Below are positions 8,947 to 16,705 of a stretch of 64,000 nucleotides of DNA, one piece after another. Location of the stretch: contig QWHH01000003.1 of NCBI GenBank assembly GCA_021404785.1, positions 186,001-250,000 on the forward strand, written 5' to 3'. Every line of letters starts with the position of its first letter. The stretch's first letter is position 1. The translations under genes were made by a program, and so were the position numbers. This DNA comes from Lysobacterales bacterium PRO7 (GTDB lineage Bacteria; Pseudomonadota; Gammaproteobacteria; Xanthomonadales; Rhodanobacteraceae). The notes beneath the pieces are model-generated. The model was not told the DNA's origin, made no database searches, and saw only the letters and a list, made by a program, of their open reading frames with translations.

Positions 8947-8986
8947 AAAATACGCGGATTGTTCCGGCGTAGCCCCAGCGTTGCAT
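8945..8986 (-). other. Apparent +1 frame disruption in the true 5' end of the DUF2075 gene
   Basis: On the minus strand AGGAG is followed 6 nt later by ATG (8986), encoding MQRWGYAGTIRVF. It then runs into six T residues (8950-8945). With six T the frame reads on as FVRTGGT and leaves the helicase frame. With five T it would read VFLSEPVEQVFGK and join the long frame without a break. The good ribosome-binding site belongs to this ATG and not to the TTG inside the T run. Either there is a homopolymer error in the assembly or a real one-base insertion. Confidence 0.65.
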
Positions 8987-9094
8987 CAAGTACTCCTGCG
9001 ATTCCACGCCAGGATAGGGCAATATCGGGGGCAACTGTAAGGCGATGTGACGGCTATTCCTGGTCTGCACAAGCCGCAAATAATCATCGCAAAA

Positions 9095-9171
9095 TGGCGC
9101 GCCCGGAGGGATTCGAACCCCCGACCAATTGCTTCGGAAGCAACTACTCTATCCAGCTGAGCTACGGGCGC
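9095..9171 (-). tRNA. tRNA-Arg (anticodon CCG)
   Basis: The minus strand folds as a 77-nt tRNA. The acceptor stem GCGCCCG pairs with CGGGCGC, followed by discriminator G and an encoded CCA (9097-9095). The D arm is GCTC/GAGT with one G-T pair. The anticodon stem is GTTGC/GCAAT with loop TTCCGAA, giving anticodon CCG for arginine. The T arm contains GGTTCGAATCC. No direct repeat of its 3' end was seen near 4.4-7.0 kb, so an integration site is not demonstrated. Confidence 0.96.
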
Positions 9172-9258
9172 GCATACAGACTTGATCAGTAGCGGCATTT
9201 TCGCATGGAACCGCTGCCACGCGCGATATACTCGTTGCATCCGGCAAGGGTGACGGGC

Positions 9259-10560
9259 ATGCAACAGGTGGGTGATCCGGCAGTCGCTTCGTCGCAGCAC
9301 ACCGCGCTTCTCGCGCGCCTGTTGACCGCGAATCTGCGTGACCTGGTGGTTTGGTTACGCGCGGACGGCGAGCGCCTGTTCATGTCGGACGCCGTCACCG
9401 AGATCCTGGGCTGGACGCGCGAGGAAGCCGCAGCGATGCCGCCGCTGGCGATGGTCGATCCCGCCGACCGGGCGCAGATCCAGCAGGCCCTGGCGCGCCT
9501 GTTCAGCGAAGGCGGCGAAGCGATCGCTACGTTTCGCGGTTGTCACAAGGACGGTCGCGAGATCTGGCTCGAAGCGCTTGGCCGGCGCGTGCACGAAGAC
9601 GCGATCACTGGCCAGCCCAGCATCATCTACACCGCGCGCGACGTCACCGCGCGCTTGCTCGCCGAGCGCGCGCTGGCGGAAAGCCGCCTGCAATTGCAGA
9701 TCATCGCCGACAGCGTGCCGGCCTTGATCGTGCAGCTCGACGAGAACCAGCGCATCGTGTTTGCCAATGCGCGCGCCAGCGAACACACCGAACGCACGCC
9801 CGCGCAGATGCTGCAACTGAGTTTGCGCGAGGCCATGGGCGAAGAAGGTTACCTGGTTGCCGAACCGTATATCGTCGCGGCATTGCGCGGTGAGCGCGGC
9901 CGCTACGAACGGCAGATCCGGGCCGGCGACGAGCTTCGCGTCCATGAATTCGTGTGCCTGCCGGCATCCGGAACCGATGCGCTCAACCATGGCGCTTACC
10001 TGTTCGGTTACGACATCACCCATCGCAAGCTGGTCGAGATGCGCCTGAATGAGCTGGCGCGCTCGGACATGCTGACGGGACTATCCAACCGACGCGCATT
10101 CGACGAAAAACTCGACCTCGCCCTGATGCGGCGCGCTGGCGCGCCGCATCCGCTGGCGTTGATGCTGATCGACCTGGACCGCTTCAAGGAAATCAACGAC
10201 ACGCTCGGCCATCTCGCGGGCGACGCCGTGCTCAAGGTCGTCGCCGCGCGCCTGCGCGAAGCTGCGTTCGACATCGACGTGCTCGCGCGCCTGGGCGGCG
10301 ACGAGTTCGCGATCCTGATCGGCGACACCGGCACGGCGCAATCGGCGGAACTGCTCGCGGCGCGGCTGAAGGTCGCCATGTCGCGGGCGATTCCAGTCGC
10401 AGGCAACACCGTAACCGTGACCTTGAGCATCGGCATCGCCTATTGCAACGGCGAACTGTCGGCGCGCGACCTGACCCATCTCGCTGACCGCGCGCTGTAT
10501 GCCGCGAAAGAGTCCGGACGCAATACGTTTCGTGCGCTGCGCGCGTACGGCGACGGCTGA
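9259..10560 (+). CDS. PAS-PAS-GGDEF diguanylate cyclase
   Basis: A 433-residue soluble protein. Two PAS-like sensor regions (about 20-140 and 150-265) contain LFMSDAVTEILGWTREEA and IIYTARDVTARL. They precede a C-terminal GGDEF domain with the intact active site RLGGDEFAIL (GGDEF at 346-350), so it should make cyclic di-GMP from two GTP. The product-inhibition I-site is absent: FDID stands where RxxD is expected five residues before GGDEF. No transmembrane segment is seen, so the PAS domains probably sense a cytoplasmic signal. An ATG at 9205 would add 18 residues but lacks a ribosome-binding site; AAGGG precedes 9259. It converges with the ketoreductase gene, one base apart. Confidence 0.88.
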   Translation: MQQVGDPAVASSQHTALLARLLTANLRDLVVWLRADGERLFMSDAVTEILGWTREEAAAMPPLAMVDPADRAQIQQALARLFSEGGEAIATFRGCHKDGREIWLEALGRRVHEDAITGQPSIIYTARDVTARLLAERALAESRLQLQIIADSVPALIVQLDENQRIVFANARASEHTERTPAQMLQLSLREAMGEEGYLVAEPYIVAALRGERGRYERQIRAGDELRVHEFVCLPASGTDALNHGAYLFGYDITHRKLVEMRLNELARSDMLTGLSNRRAFDEKLDLALMRRAGAPHPLALMLIDLDRFKEINDTLGHLAGDAVLKVVAARLREAAFDIDVLARLGGDEFAILIGDTGTAQSAELLAARLKVAMSRAIPVAGNTVTVTLSIGIAYCNGELSARDLTHLADRALYAAKESGRNTFRALRAYGDG

Positions 10561-10561
10561 A

Positions 10562-11290
10562 TCAAATCATTCCGCCGTTGACACCTATGACCTGTCCGTT
10601 GATGTACGCGGCGGCATCCGAACAAAGAAATGCCACCAGCGCTGCAACTTCGTCGGGCGTGCCGGCGCGGCCGGCGGGGACGAGTTCGCGGATTTTCTGC
10701 GCGTCGAACGCCGCGTTCGCGAGCCGGCCTTCGATGATGCCGGGGGCAACTGCATTGGCGGTGATGCCGCGCGAGGCCATCTCGCGCGCCAGCGACTTGA
10801 CTGCACCGTGCAGCGCGGACTTCGCCGCCGCGTAGTTGACCTGGCCGCGATTGCCAAGCTGCGCGGCGACGGACGACACGCACACGACGCGTCCATATTT
10901 GCCGCGTGCCATCGGCAACAGCAGCGGCTGCGCGACGTGGAAGAATCCGTGCAATGACACGTCGATGACGCGATGCCATTGCGCGTCGGTCATCCCGGCG
11001 AGCGGCGCGTCGTCGTGGATGCCGGCGTTGTGCACGAGGATGTCGATCGCGCCAGCGCGCAAAATTTCTTCGAGTGCCGCGTGCGTGGCATCGGCGTCGG
11101 TCACGTCGAATGTGACGGCTTGCGCCTGCGTGCCAATTTCATCGGCCAGTTTCCGCGCACGGTCGGCGTTCGCGTTGGCATGGATGAATACAAAGCAACC
11201 TTGCAATGCGAGCGCGCGGCAGATCGCCGCGCCGATGTCGCCGCTGCCACCGGTGACAAGTGCTCGCCGCAATGGAGATTTTGTGTTCAC
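10562..11290 (-). CDS. FabG-like 3-ketoacyl-ACP reductase of the aryl polyene cluster (ApeQ-like)
   Basis: A 242-residue short-chain dehydrogenase. It has the Rossmann motif VTGGSGDIGAAI, HNAGIHDDAPLAG, and the catalytic Ser and Tyr-x3-Lys in SVAAQLGNRGQVNYAAAKSA. VAPGIIEGRL follows. It would reduce the beta-keto group of an ACP-bound polyketide with NADPH. The assignment to polyene rather than fatty acid synthesis rests on context: it is the last gene of an eight-gene overlapping operon containing the ACP, dehydratases and exporter. The start is GTG at 11290, overlapping the preceding stop by 4 nt (GTGA). Confidence 0.88.
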   Translation of the reverse strand: MNTKSPLRRALVTGGSGDIGAAICRALALQGCFVFIHANANADRARKLADEIGTQAQAVTFDVTDADATHAALEEILRAGAIDILVHNAGIHDDAPLAGMTDAQWHRVIDVSLHGFFHVAQPLLLPMARGKYGRVVCVSSVAAQLGNRGQVNYAAAKSALHGAVKSLAREMASRGITANAVAPGIIEGRLANAAFDAQKIRELVPAGRAGTPDEVAALVAFLCSDAAAYINGQVIGVNGGMI

Positions 11291-11721
11291 GAGCTGTCCT
11301 TCGTCATCACCGCCGCGCGACCTTCAGCTAGCACAACACCGGAATGTTCGACGCGAAACGCGTATTGCATCGCATCGGCGCCGGACATGAGGTGCTGCGC
11401 ATGCACGTCAAGTACACCGGCCAAATCATCGATGCGCGTGACATGCAGTTTCACCTCGCGCAGGGACACGAGCAATCCCGGCGCGGCGGTACTGCCGTCA
11501 CGTCGTGCGAGCAACCCACCATGCACGGCCATCGCCTGCGCGCCGTACTCGCACAGGTTCACGGCAAGCAGGCGGCCATCCGCACGCAGGGGATTATCCG
11601 GATCGCGATGCGAGACGGCGCGCGCGTGGATGCGCGACTCGTCCCAGTCGATCACCGCATCGAGCAGGCACATCGCGCCGCGATGCGGAATCAGATGTTG
11701 CCATTGCGATTTATCGAGCAT
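11287..11721 (-). CDS. ApeP-like 3-hydroxyacyl-ACP dehydratase (hotdog fold)
   Basis: A 144-residue hotdog-fold protein with LIPHRGAMCLLDAV near the N-terminus, the hallmark of the COG4706/ApeP dehydratases found in aryl polyene clusters. These remove water from ACP-bound 3-hydroxyacyl chains to build conjugated double bonds. Two adjacent ATG codons (11724 and 11721) are possible. 11721 was preferred because GCGGG lies 6 nt upstream of it. Its 5' end overlaps the end of the MMPL gene by 11 nt and its stop overlaps the ketoreductase GTG. The in-frame sequence further upstream lies inside the MMPL gene and is not part of this protein. Confidence 0.82.
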   Translation of the reverse strand: MLDKSQWQHLIPHRGAMCLLDAVIDWDESRIHARAVSHRDPDNPLRADGRLLAVNLCEYGAQAMAVHGGLLARRDGSTAAPGLLVSLREVKLHVTRIDDLAGVLDVHAQHLMSGADAMQYAFRVEHSGVVLAEGRAAVMTKDSS

Positions 11722-14032
11722 CATCAGCCCGCATCGCCATTTGCGTGGACAGGATGAAATGGAAAGAGACGCCGAGCGCGACTGTCGCACCGATCGCGCG
11801 CAACACCGGTACGGCTGACGTGGCAAGCAGGCCGAACACGAGTACGGCCGCGGCGACGCAAACCAGCGTCGCGTGCAAGGTGCGGCGTGCTTCGGCGGCA
11901 TCGGCGACGGGACGCTCGAAGAACAACGCGTAGTGCAGGCCGAGTCCGGCGGCGAGCGTGACCGCAACAAGGTGGAACAAGCTTAACGGCACGCCGCAGG
12001 CGCGCAACACGGCGATGGCGAGCAAGGTTGCCAGCGTCATCGGCGCGAGCACATGCCAGGCGCGATGCCAATCGCGGAACGCGAGCCCGACCGCAAGCAC
12101 GAGCAGTACGAAGGCCACGCCCAACGCCTGCAGAATGCGCATGCGGTATTGCGCGACCAGGGCTTCGGATTCGGATTTCAGATCCAGCAGCTTCACCGCA
12201 CCCTGCGTTTGCGCGGCGATGCCGGCGAGCGCGGCCGGATCATGCACGCCATCGAGCGTCGCCAGGCCGTACCAGGCGCCATCGCGTTCGATGAGCATCG
12301 CGGCAAGGCGCGCGCCAAACGGTGAGCGCTCGAAGGTTTGCGCATCGAGCGGCGGCAGGCCGCGCGCGGCTGCCACGTCGTCGAGGAACGGCGCGAAGTA
12401 GCCGGGCTTGAATGGCACATCGGCCAGCGCCGCATCCAGCGCGGTCGTCAGCGCCGCGCGATCTGGCAATCTCGCCTGGCGCCCACGCTGGGTTTCCAGG
12501 CTTGGCAGCCAGCGCGAGGGCAGTTCCACGTCGTCCACGGCATGCGTCGAAATCCACTTGTCCACTTGTGGAGAAATGGCTTCGGCAAGGCGCAACACGC
12601 CATCGGCCGAGTTCGCATGCAGCACGAGCAGGTAGCGCACATCCGGTGCACCGAGCGCGGCGCGCAATTCGCTTTCGCGCGCCAATTCCTTGGCGGGTGC
12701 AGGAGCCAGTGCGGCCAGGTCGTTTTGCCACAGTGGCGCGGGCGCGAACCATAGTGCGAGCAATCCGAGCGCCAGCGCAACCCACGGCAACGCCCGCGGT
12801 CGCGGCATCGCAGCGAGCCAGCGGTGTGCGCGCTGCATGAGTGGCGACGATTCGACATCGCGAAATTTTTCCGGCAACAGGGCCGGCAACAACCAACGCG
12901 TGGCAAAGCCTGCCACGAGCAGGGCCACGATCGTGAACACGGCGAGTTGCTGCAGGCCCGGCACGCCGGACACGAGAAACGCCAGATACGCGATGCAGGC
13001 CGACACGATGGCCAGGCGCAGCAACGGCCACACCGCGCGCACGGTCTCAGCCGCGGTTTCGGCCGCAGCGCGGTGGCTGAATACGCGCACCGGATATTCC
13101 TGGGCGACGCCAAGCAGGGTGAATCCGAACGCAAGCGTGATGCCGTGCGCGCCGCCGAAGATCGCGATAATCGCGGCCAGCCCCGCCAACGCGCCGCTCG
13201 CCAGTGGCAGCGCAACGAGCGCGAGAACCGACCAGCTGCGGTAGGCGATCAGCAACAACAGCGCGAATCCCGCCGTGCCGATCGCGCTCAGGCGTTCGGC
13301 CTCGGCCCGCGTATTTGCCGCGACTTGCGCGCCGATATAACCCGGCCCGGAGATTTCGATTTTCGCGGACGCGGCATCCGGCAGCGCCGTAAACGCCGCG
13401 CGTACCGCTGCGCTCGCGTTCGATTGCGCCGCGGCGTCCAATCCCGATGCGCGTGTTGCCGCGATCAGCAGGGCTTCGCCGCGCGCTGAGAACCACACGC
13501 CATCGCGCAATACCGGCGCATGACGCGGCGTCCAGCGCTGCGCAAGTGCAAGCGTTTCCAGCGTGGGATCGCGCGACAAGATCTCTCCGAGCGCGGCGCC
13601 CGCGGGTGAGCCCAGATCCTCGATGCGTTGTTCGAGTTGGTCGTGCAGGAATGCCGCGTCGAATTGCGCGCGATCCAGCGTCGGCGACAGCAGGTAGCGA
13701 TACGGCAACAGCGCCGGATCGAGCTGCGCCACTGATTCGCCGCCATCGAAGACCTGGGTGAAGCGCGCGTCGCCACGCAGCGCCTGCACGAGACCACGGC
13801 TCAAGTCCGCGAGCCGTTCCGCTGGCGCACCGGATATCGCCATCAGCAGCAGGCGCGATGCCGGCCCATCGCCGATCTCGTCCATCAGGACTTTTTGATC
13901 GGCATTGCGTGGCGGCGGCAGGAAGCCGCGCAAGTCGTTGCCGACAACCAGCGTGCGTTGCACGCCGAAAGCGGCCAGTGCGAGGACCAGCCACCACAGC
14001 GCAATCGCAGCGAAGCGGCGGCGCGGACTCAT
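11711..14032 (-). CDS. MMPL/RND-type exporter of the aryl polyene cluster (ApeM-like)
   Basis: A 773-residue integral membrane protein. An N-terminal helix (AIALWWLVLALAAFGV) is followed by a large periplasmic domain (about 35-245). Then come two blocks of about five to six hydrophobic helices, separated by a second periplasmic domain (about 420-620). TLLGVAQEYPVRVFSHR after one helix resembles the COG4258 predicted exporters. Members of this family in xanthomonadin and aryl polyene clusters are thought to move the pigment lipid towards the outer membrane. Start ATG 14032 overlaps the stop of the LolA-like gene (ATGA). An extension of the frame to 14155 is antisense-like sequence inside the neighbouring gene. 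Confidence 0.87.
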   Translation of the reverse strand: MSPRRRFAAIALWWLVLALAAFGVQRTLVVGNDLRGFLPPPRNADQKVLMDEIGDGPASRLLLMAISGAPAERLADLSRGLVQALRGDARFTQVFDGGESVAQLDPALLPYRYLLSPTLDRAQFDAAFLHDQLEQRIEDLGSPAGAALGEILSRDPTLETLALAQRWTPRHAPVLRDGVWFSARGEALLIAATRASGLDAAAQSNASAAVRAAFTALPDAASAKIEISGPGYIGAQVAANTRAEAERLSAIGTAGFALLLLIAYRSWSVLALVALPLASGALAGLAAIIAIFGGAHGITLAFGFTLLGVAQEYPVRVFSHRAAAETAAETVRAVWPLLRLAIVSACIAYLAFLVSGVPGLQQLAVFTIVALLVAGFATRWLLPALLPEKFRDVESSPLMQRAHRWLAAMPRPRALPWVALALGLLALWFAPAPLWQNDLAALAPAPAKELARESELRAALGAPDVRYLLVLHANSADGVLRLAEAISPQVDKWISTHAVDDVELPSRWLPSLETQRGRQARLPDRAALTTALDAALADVPFKPGYFAPFLDDVAAARGLPPLDAQTFERSPFGARLAAMLIERDGAWYGLATLDGVHDPAALAGIAAQTQGAVKLLDLKSESEALVAQYRMRILQALGVAFVLLVLAVGLAFRDWHRAWHVLAPMTLATLLAIAVLRACGVPLSLFHLVAVTLAAGLGLHYALFFERPVADAAEARRTLHATLVCVAAAVLVFGLLATSAVPVLRAIGATVALGVSFHFILSTQMAMRADDAR

Positions 14033-14655
14033 TGGGTGGCTCGACAGATCGCAGCCAATGCCGCAGAGGTGGGTGGCTGCGGCAGCGTCGTTGCGGCAAG
14101 CGCGCCGAGCAGCATCACACTGGAGTCGCCATTGGCTTGCTGCAAGGAAAAGCAACGCGGATCGGCAGCCGTGCCATCGATGACGAATTCGCGTAGGTGC
14201 TTCGACAAACCTGCATCGCGCGGAACCAGGGTCAAAGTCCAGTTTGGCGCATTGTCCACAAGTGCAATGGTGTACAACGACGTCAACGCGTTCGCGTCGC
14301 CGCCAAGCAGGGCCGAGAATCCGCCCATCAGCACCTTGAGTTCCGGTGCGCGCTCCAGATCGAAATGCCGCGGCGCGCGCCCGTCGCGCGTCACCGTGAC
14401 GCCGTCGCCTTCGACTTGCGTGGATTCGCGATACGGCGCATCCACGCGCTTGCCGAGTTTGTTGGCGCCGCCGTAATCGAGCTCGCCGTGCAAGACCAAT
14501 GGGCGCGTGAGTTGGTGCAGGAAACGCACTTCGGTGTAGGCCGTCGTTGCCGGCACCGGACGTTTCAGGCTGGCGATCAGCGCTGCCGCATCAGGCGTTT
14601 GCGATGACGTCGCGGCCAGCAGGATCAGTGCGGGCAGGAACATTCCAGAACTCAT
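14029..14655 (-). CDS. LolA-like periplasmic carrier protein (ApeL-like)
   Basis: About 208 residues with an N-terminal signal peptide (MFLPALILLAATSS) and a body resembling LolA-type carriers. Features are TEVRFLHQLTRPLVLHGELDY, TVTRDGRAPRHFDLER and NWTLTLVPRDAGLSKHL. It would shuttle a hydrophobic product, probably the polyene lipid, across the periplasm. The start could be the ATG at 14655 or 14643. Either way the signal peptide is encoded over the last 53-65 nt of the acyltransferase gene in another frame, an unusually long overlap. The stop overlaps the exporter's ATG by 4 nt. Confidence 0.75.
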   Translation of the reverse strand: MSSGMFLPALILLAATSSQTPDAAALIASLKRPVPATTAYTEVRFLHQLTRPLVLHGELDYGGANKLGKRVDAPYRESTQVEGDGVTVTRDGRAPRHFDLERAPELKVLMGGFSALLGGDANALTSLYTIALVDNAPNWTLTLVPRDAGLSKHLREFVIDGTAADPRCFSLQQANGDSSVMLLGALAATTLPQPPTSAALAAICRATQ

Positions 14656-15532
14656 AGAAGTTGAACCAGTTGAACGGATCAAGGCGCGTGTAGTATTCCA
14701 GACGCGCAGCATAAGCTTGCACGAGTTCGGCCAACCGCGCTGCGCGTTCGTTGCGGGGAATCGCGGCACCGGCGCTGAGATCCTCGAAATACACGGTGTA
14801 GCGGTTGCCCCCGCGATACAGGCCAAAGGCCAGCACCACCGGTAGTTCGAGGATCGCGGCGATCAGGTGCGGCGCGATCGGAAATTCCGCTTCGCCATCG
14901 AAGAAACGCGCCGCGTGCGTCGCCTCGCCCGGACGGGCGCGGTCGCCGAGCAGGCCGATCAACGCACCTTGCGCTGCCGCGTCGCGGATCGCCAGAACCG
15001 CATCGGTGCCGTAGCCACCAGCATCGATGACCATGCCCGCCACGGCCGGGTTGAGCGCGTGCAGCAGTTCAGTCAGCGCCGGGGTCTGGCCGCGATCCAT
15101 CAGCATGCGCACGCGCAGGTCCGGGCGTTGTTCGGCAAGCACGCGCAAGGCTTCGAAACTGCCGATGTGCGCGCCGAGCAGGATTGCGCCGCGGCCCTGC
15201 GCGATCCGCGCTTCGAGTTGATCAAGTCCGTGCACCTCGATCGCGAAGCCACGCGTGCCGCGCGCGAGCAGGAACACGCGATCCAGGATTGTCGCCGCAT
15301 AACAGTGGATATGCTTGAGCACGTCCCATGTGCGCGCCGGCCGGCCGAGCGCGCGGGTGAGGAAGGCGTGCGAGGCGCGACGCTCTGGACCACGCCGGAA
15401 AAAAAAATACACGGTGATCGGATACAGCAGCGCGCGCGCCGGCATGCGCCCCATGCGCAAGCCGATTTCGCGGATCAGCCACAACGCGAAACGGCCACCG
15501 CCTTCGCGGCGCTCGCTCCAGTGCGCGCTCAT
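14591..15532 (-). CDS. LpxL/HtrB-family lipid acyltransferase of the aryl polyene cluster
   Basis: A 313-residue membrane-associated acyltransferase. It has a hydrophobic N-terminal stretch (RALLYPITVYFFF) and the family's catalytic H-x4-E motif in LLGAHIGSFEAL. GLLGDRARPG is followed by RFFDGEAEFPIAPHLIA and the C-terminal FNWFNFYEFW typical of LpxL-like enzymes. Aryl polyene clusters carry such an acyltransferase to link the polyene to a lipid anchor. In some clusters it is fused to a glycosyltransferase, but here it stands alone and no glycosyltransferase is in the window. ATG 15532 overlaps the preceding stop by 4 nt. Confidence 0.86.
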   Translation of the reverse strand: MSAHWSERREGGGRFALWLIREIGLRMGRMPARALLYPITVYFFFRRGPERRASHAFLTRALGRPARTWDVLKHIHCYAATILDRVFLLARGTRGFAIEVHGLDQLEARIAQGRGAILLGAHIGSFEALRVLAEQRPDLRVRMLMDRGQTPALTELLHALNPAVAGMVIDAGGYGTDAVLAIRDAAAQGALIGLLGDRARPGEATHAARFFDGEAEFPIAPHLIAAILELPVVLAFGLYRGGNRYTVYFEDLSAGAAIPRNERAARLAELVQAYAARLEYYTRLDPFNWFNFYEFWNVPARTDPAGRDVIANA

Positions 15533-15825
15533 GGCGCCAGTTCCAGCATGCCGGTGGCGACGAGTTCCGATCCGCGATGGATGGAAAACTTCGCGCTCGC
15601 GCCACTGCGCTGGATGCGCAATTCCGCGATTTCGTCCGGATACAACGGACGCAGGAATTTCACCTGCGGCAATCCGGTTGCCTGCGCGCCGAACGCGCGC
15701 CGCGCCGCAGCGGCGACGCGCTCAAGCAGGATCACGCCCGGCACGACCGGATTGCCGGGGAAATGTCCCGCCAGGGCCGGATGCGATGCGGCAATGTGGA
15801 AATGTTCACAAATTTCGCCAGTCAT
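15529..15825 (-). CDS. ApeI-like FabA/FabZ-type dehydratase
   Basis: A 98-residue single hotdog domain. SHPALAGHFPGNPVVPGVIL carries the catalytic His and the HFPGxPVxPGV motif of FabZ/ApeI dehydratases. FLRPLYPDEIAEL follows. It would dehydrate 3-hydroxyacyl-ACP intermediates during polyene chain growth, beside the second dehydratase at 11287-11721. The ATG at 15825 overlaps the COG4648 stop (ATGA). The frame continues upstream, but only as a shadow of the membrane protein gene. Confidence 0.86.
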   Translation of the reverse strand: MTGEICEHFHIAASHPALAGHFPGNPVVPGVILLERVAAAARRAFGAQATGLPQVKFLRPLYPDEIAELRIQRSGASAKFSIHRGSELVATGMLELAP

Positions 15826-16340
15826 GGCACATGCCCTGTATCGCCATGCCCGCGCGCTCCCGGGCTTTCCCGATCGACCAGCAAGGCCGGCCAGCTGCGG
15901 ATCAGGCGCAGCGTGAACGCCATGAACCCACGCCGCGGCGCCTGCGGCAGCAGCCAGCGCCGCAGCACGAATTCGCCGACGAACAATGCCGCGACCGCCA
16001 ATGGCACGCCAAACGTACCGATACGCGACACGGCCGGCGCCGCCGTCCATGCCGCTACCGCCGCGACTATCGCCCACAGCATCAGATACACGGCCCACAG
16101 TCGCGTCAGTTGACGGGCATAGCGTGCCACCGCCGGATCGGCGAGCCATTGCGAACCGTCCACTGCCGCGATTGCACGTGCAATCAGCGGCGTGCGGCCG
16201 CGTTGCAGAGTGCAGGCGAACACGCCGGCAATCGCCACGGTAACAGCAACCGGCAGCGCGCCGCGCAACAGTGTGTTGCCGCTGGCGTATGCGCCAAGCG
16301 ACAGCGCCAGCAGGCCGAGCCAGGCCAGGATGCGCGTCAC
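15822..16340 (-). CDS. COG4648-type membrane protein of the aryl polyene cluster (ApeG-like)
   Basis: A 172-residue protein with four to five hydrophobic helices: ILAWLGLLALSLGAYA, LPVAVTVAIAGVFA, YLMLWAIVAAVAAW and FGVPLAVAALFVGEFVL. The C-terminus is arginine-rich. Small membrane proteins of this kind sit next to the ACP gene in aryl polyene operons. Their role is not established; they may scaffold the complex at the inner membrane. The start is GTG at 16340, overlapping the ACP stop as GTGA. There is no catalytic motif to support an enzymatic function. Confidence 0.8.
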   Translation of the reverse strand: MTRILAWLGLLALSLGAYASGNTLLRGALPVAVTVAIAGVFACTLQRGRTPLIARAIAAVDGSQWLADPAVARYARQLTRLWAVYLMLWAIVAAVAAWTAAPAVSRIGTFGVPLAVAALFVGEFVLRRWLLPQAPRRGFMAFTLRLIRSWPALLVDRESPGARGHGDTGHVP

Positions 16341-16609
16341 TGCGTGGTTCGCGACTTCTCGACGTGCGCGCTCAATTCGCGCAGGCTGGAAAAAATGCGC
16401 TTGTTGTCGGGGTTGTCCGAGCGCAACGAAAAGCCATAGCGCTTGGAAATCGCCAGCGCGAGTTCGAGCGCGTCGATGGAATCCAGGCCCAGTCCGCCAC
16501 CGAACAGCGCGGCTTCCGGCGCGATTGCCGCGGCACTGGTGCTTTCCAGGTTCAGGCTGGACACGATCAATTCGGCCAGTTCGTGTTCGGCAGGTGATTG
16601 CGTGGACAT
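16337..16609 (-). CDS. Acyl carrier protein of the aryl polyene (xanthomonadin-like) pathway
   Basis: A 90-residue ACP with the phosphopantetheine attachment site Ser44 in GLDSIDALEL. Hydroxybenzoate and the growing polyene chain would be carried on this serine. Comparable ACPs are ApeE/ApeF of E. coli and XanC of Xanthomonas; only one ACP is present here. It is the first gene of the minus-strand operon and has a purine-rich ribosome-binding site (GGGGGAAAG) upstream. The divergent chorismatase gene starts 96 bp away. The phosphopantetheinyl transferase at 47750-48394 is a plausible activator. Confidence 0.9.
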   Translation of the reverse strand: MSTQSPAEHELAELIVSSLNLESTSAAAIAPEAALFGGGLGLDSIDALELALAISKRYGFSLRSDNPDNKRIFSSLRELSAHVEKSRTTQ

Positions 16610-16705
16610 GCGTTCTGACTTTCCCCCAAAAACCGGTCTTGCGATGCCTTTTCCCAATGGTGTGCGATCAAGGATGACCACGTGTCCCATAGTATCATTG
16701 TCGCA

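Noticed and set aside
8944-8951. TTTTTTG as a programmed -1 frameshift site in the DUF2075 gene
   Set aside because: The heptamer has the right look, but joining the ATG 8986 frame to the helicase frame needs a +1 shift (skipping one base), not -1.
4351-9171. Direct repeats of the tRNA-Arg 3' end marking an integrated element
   Set aside because: I found no second copy of the tRNA 3' segment in the flanking gaps, and no integrase gene is present.
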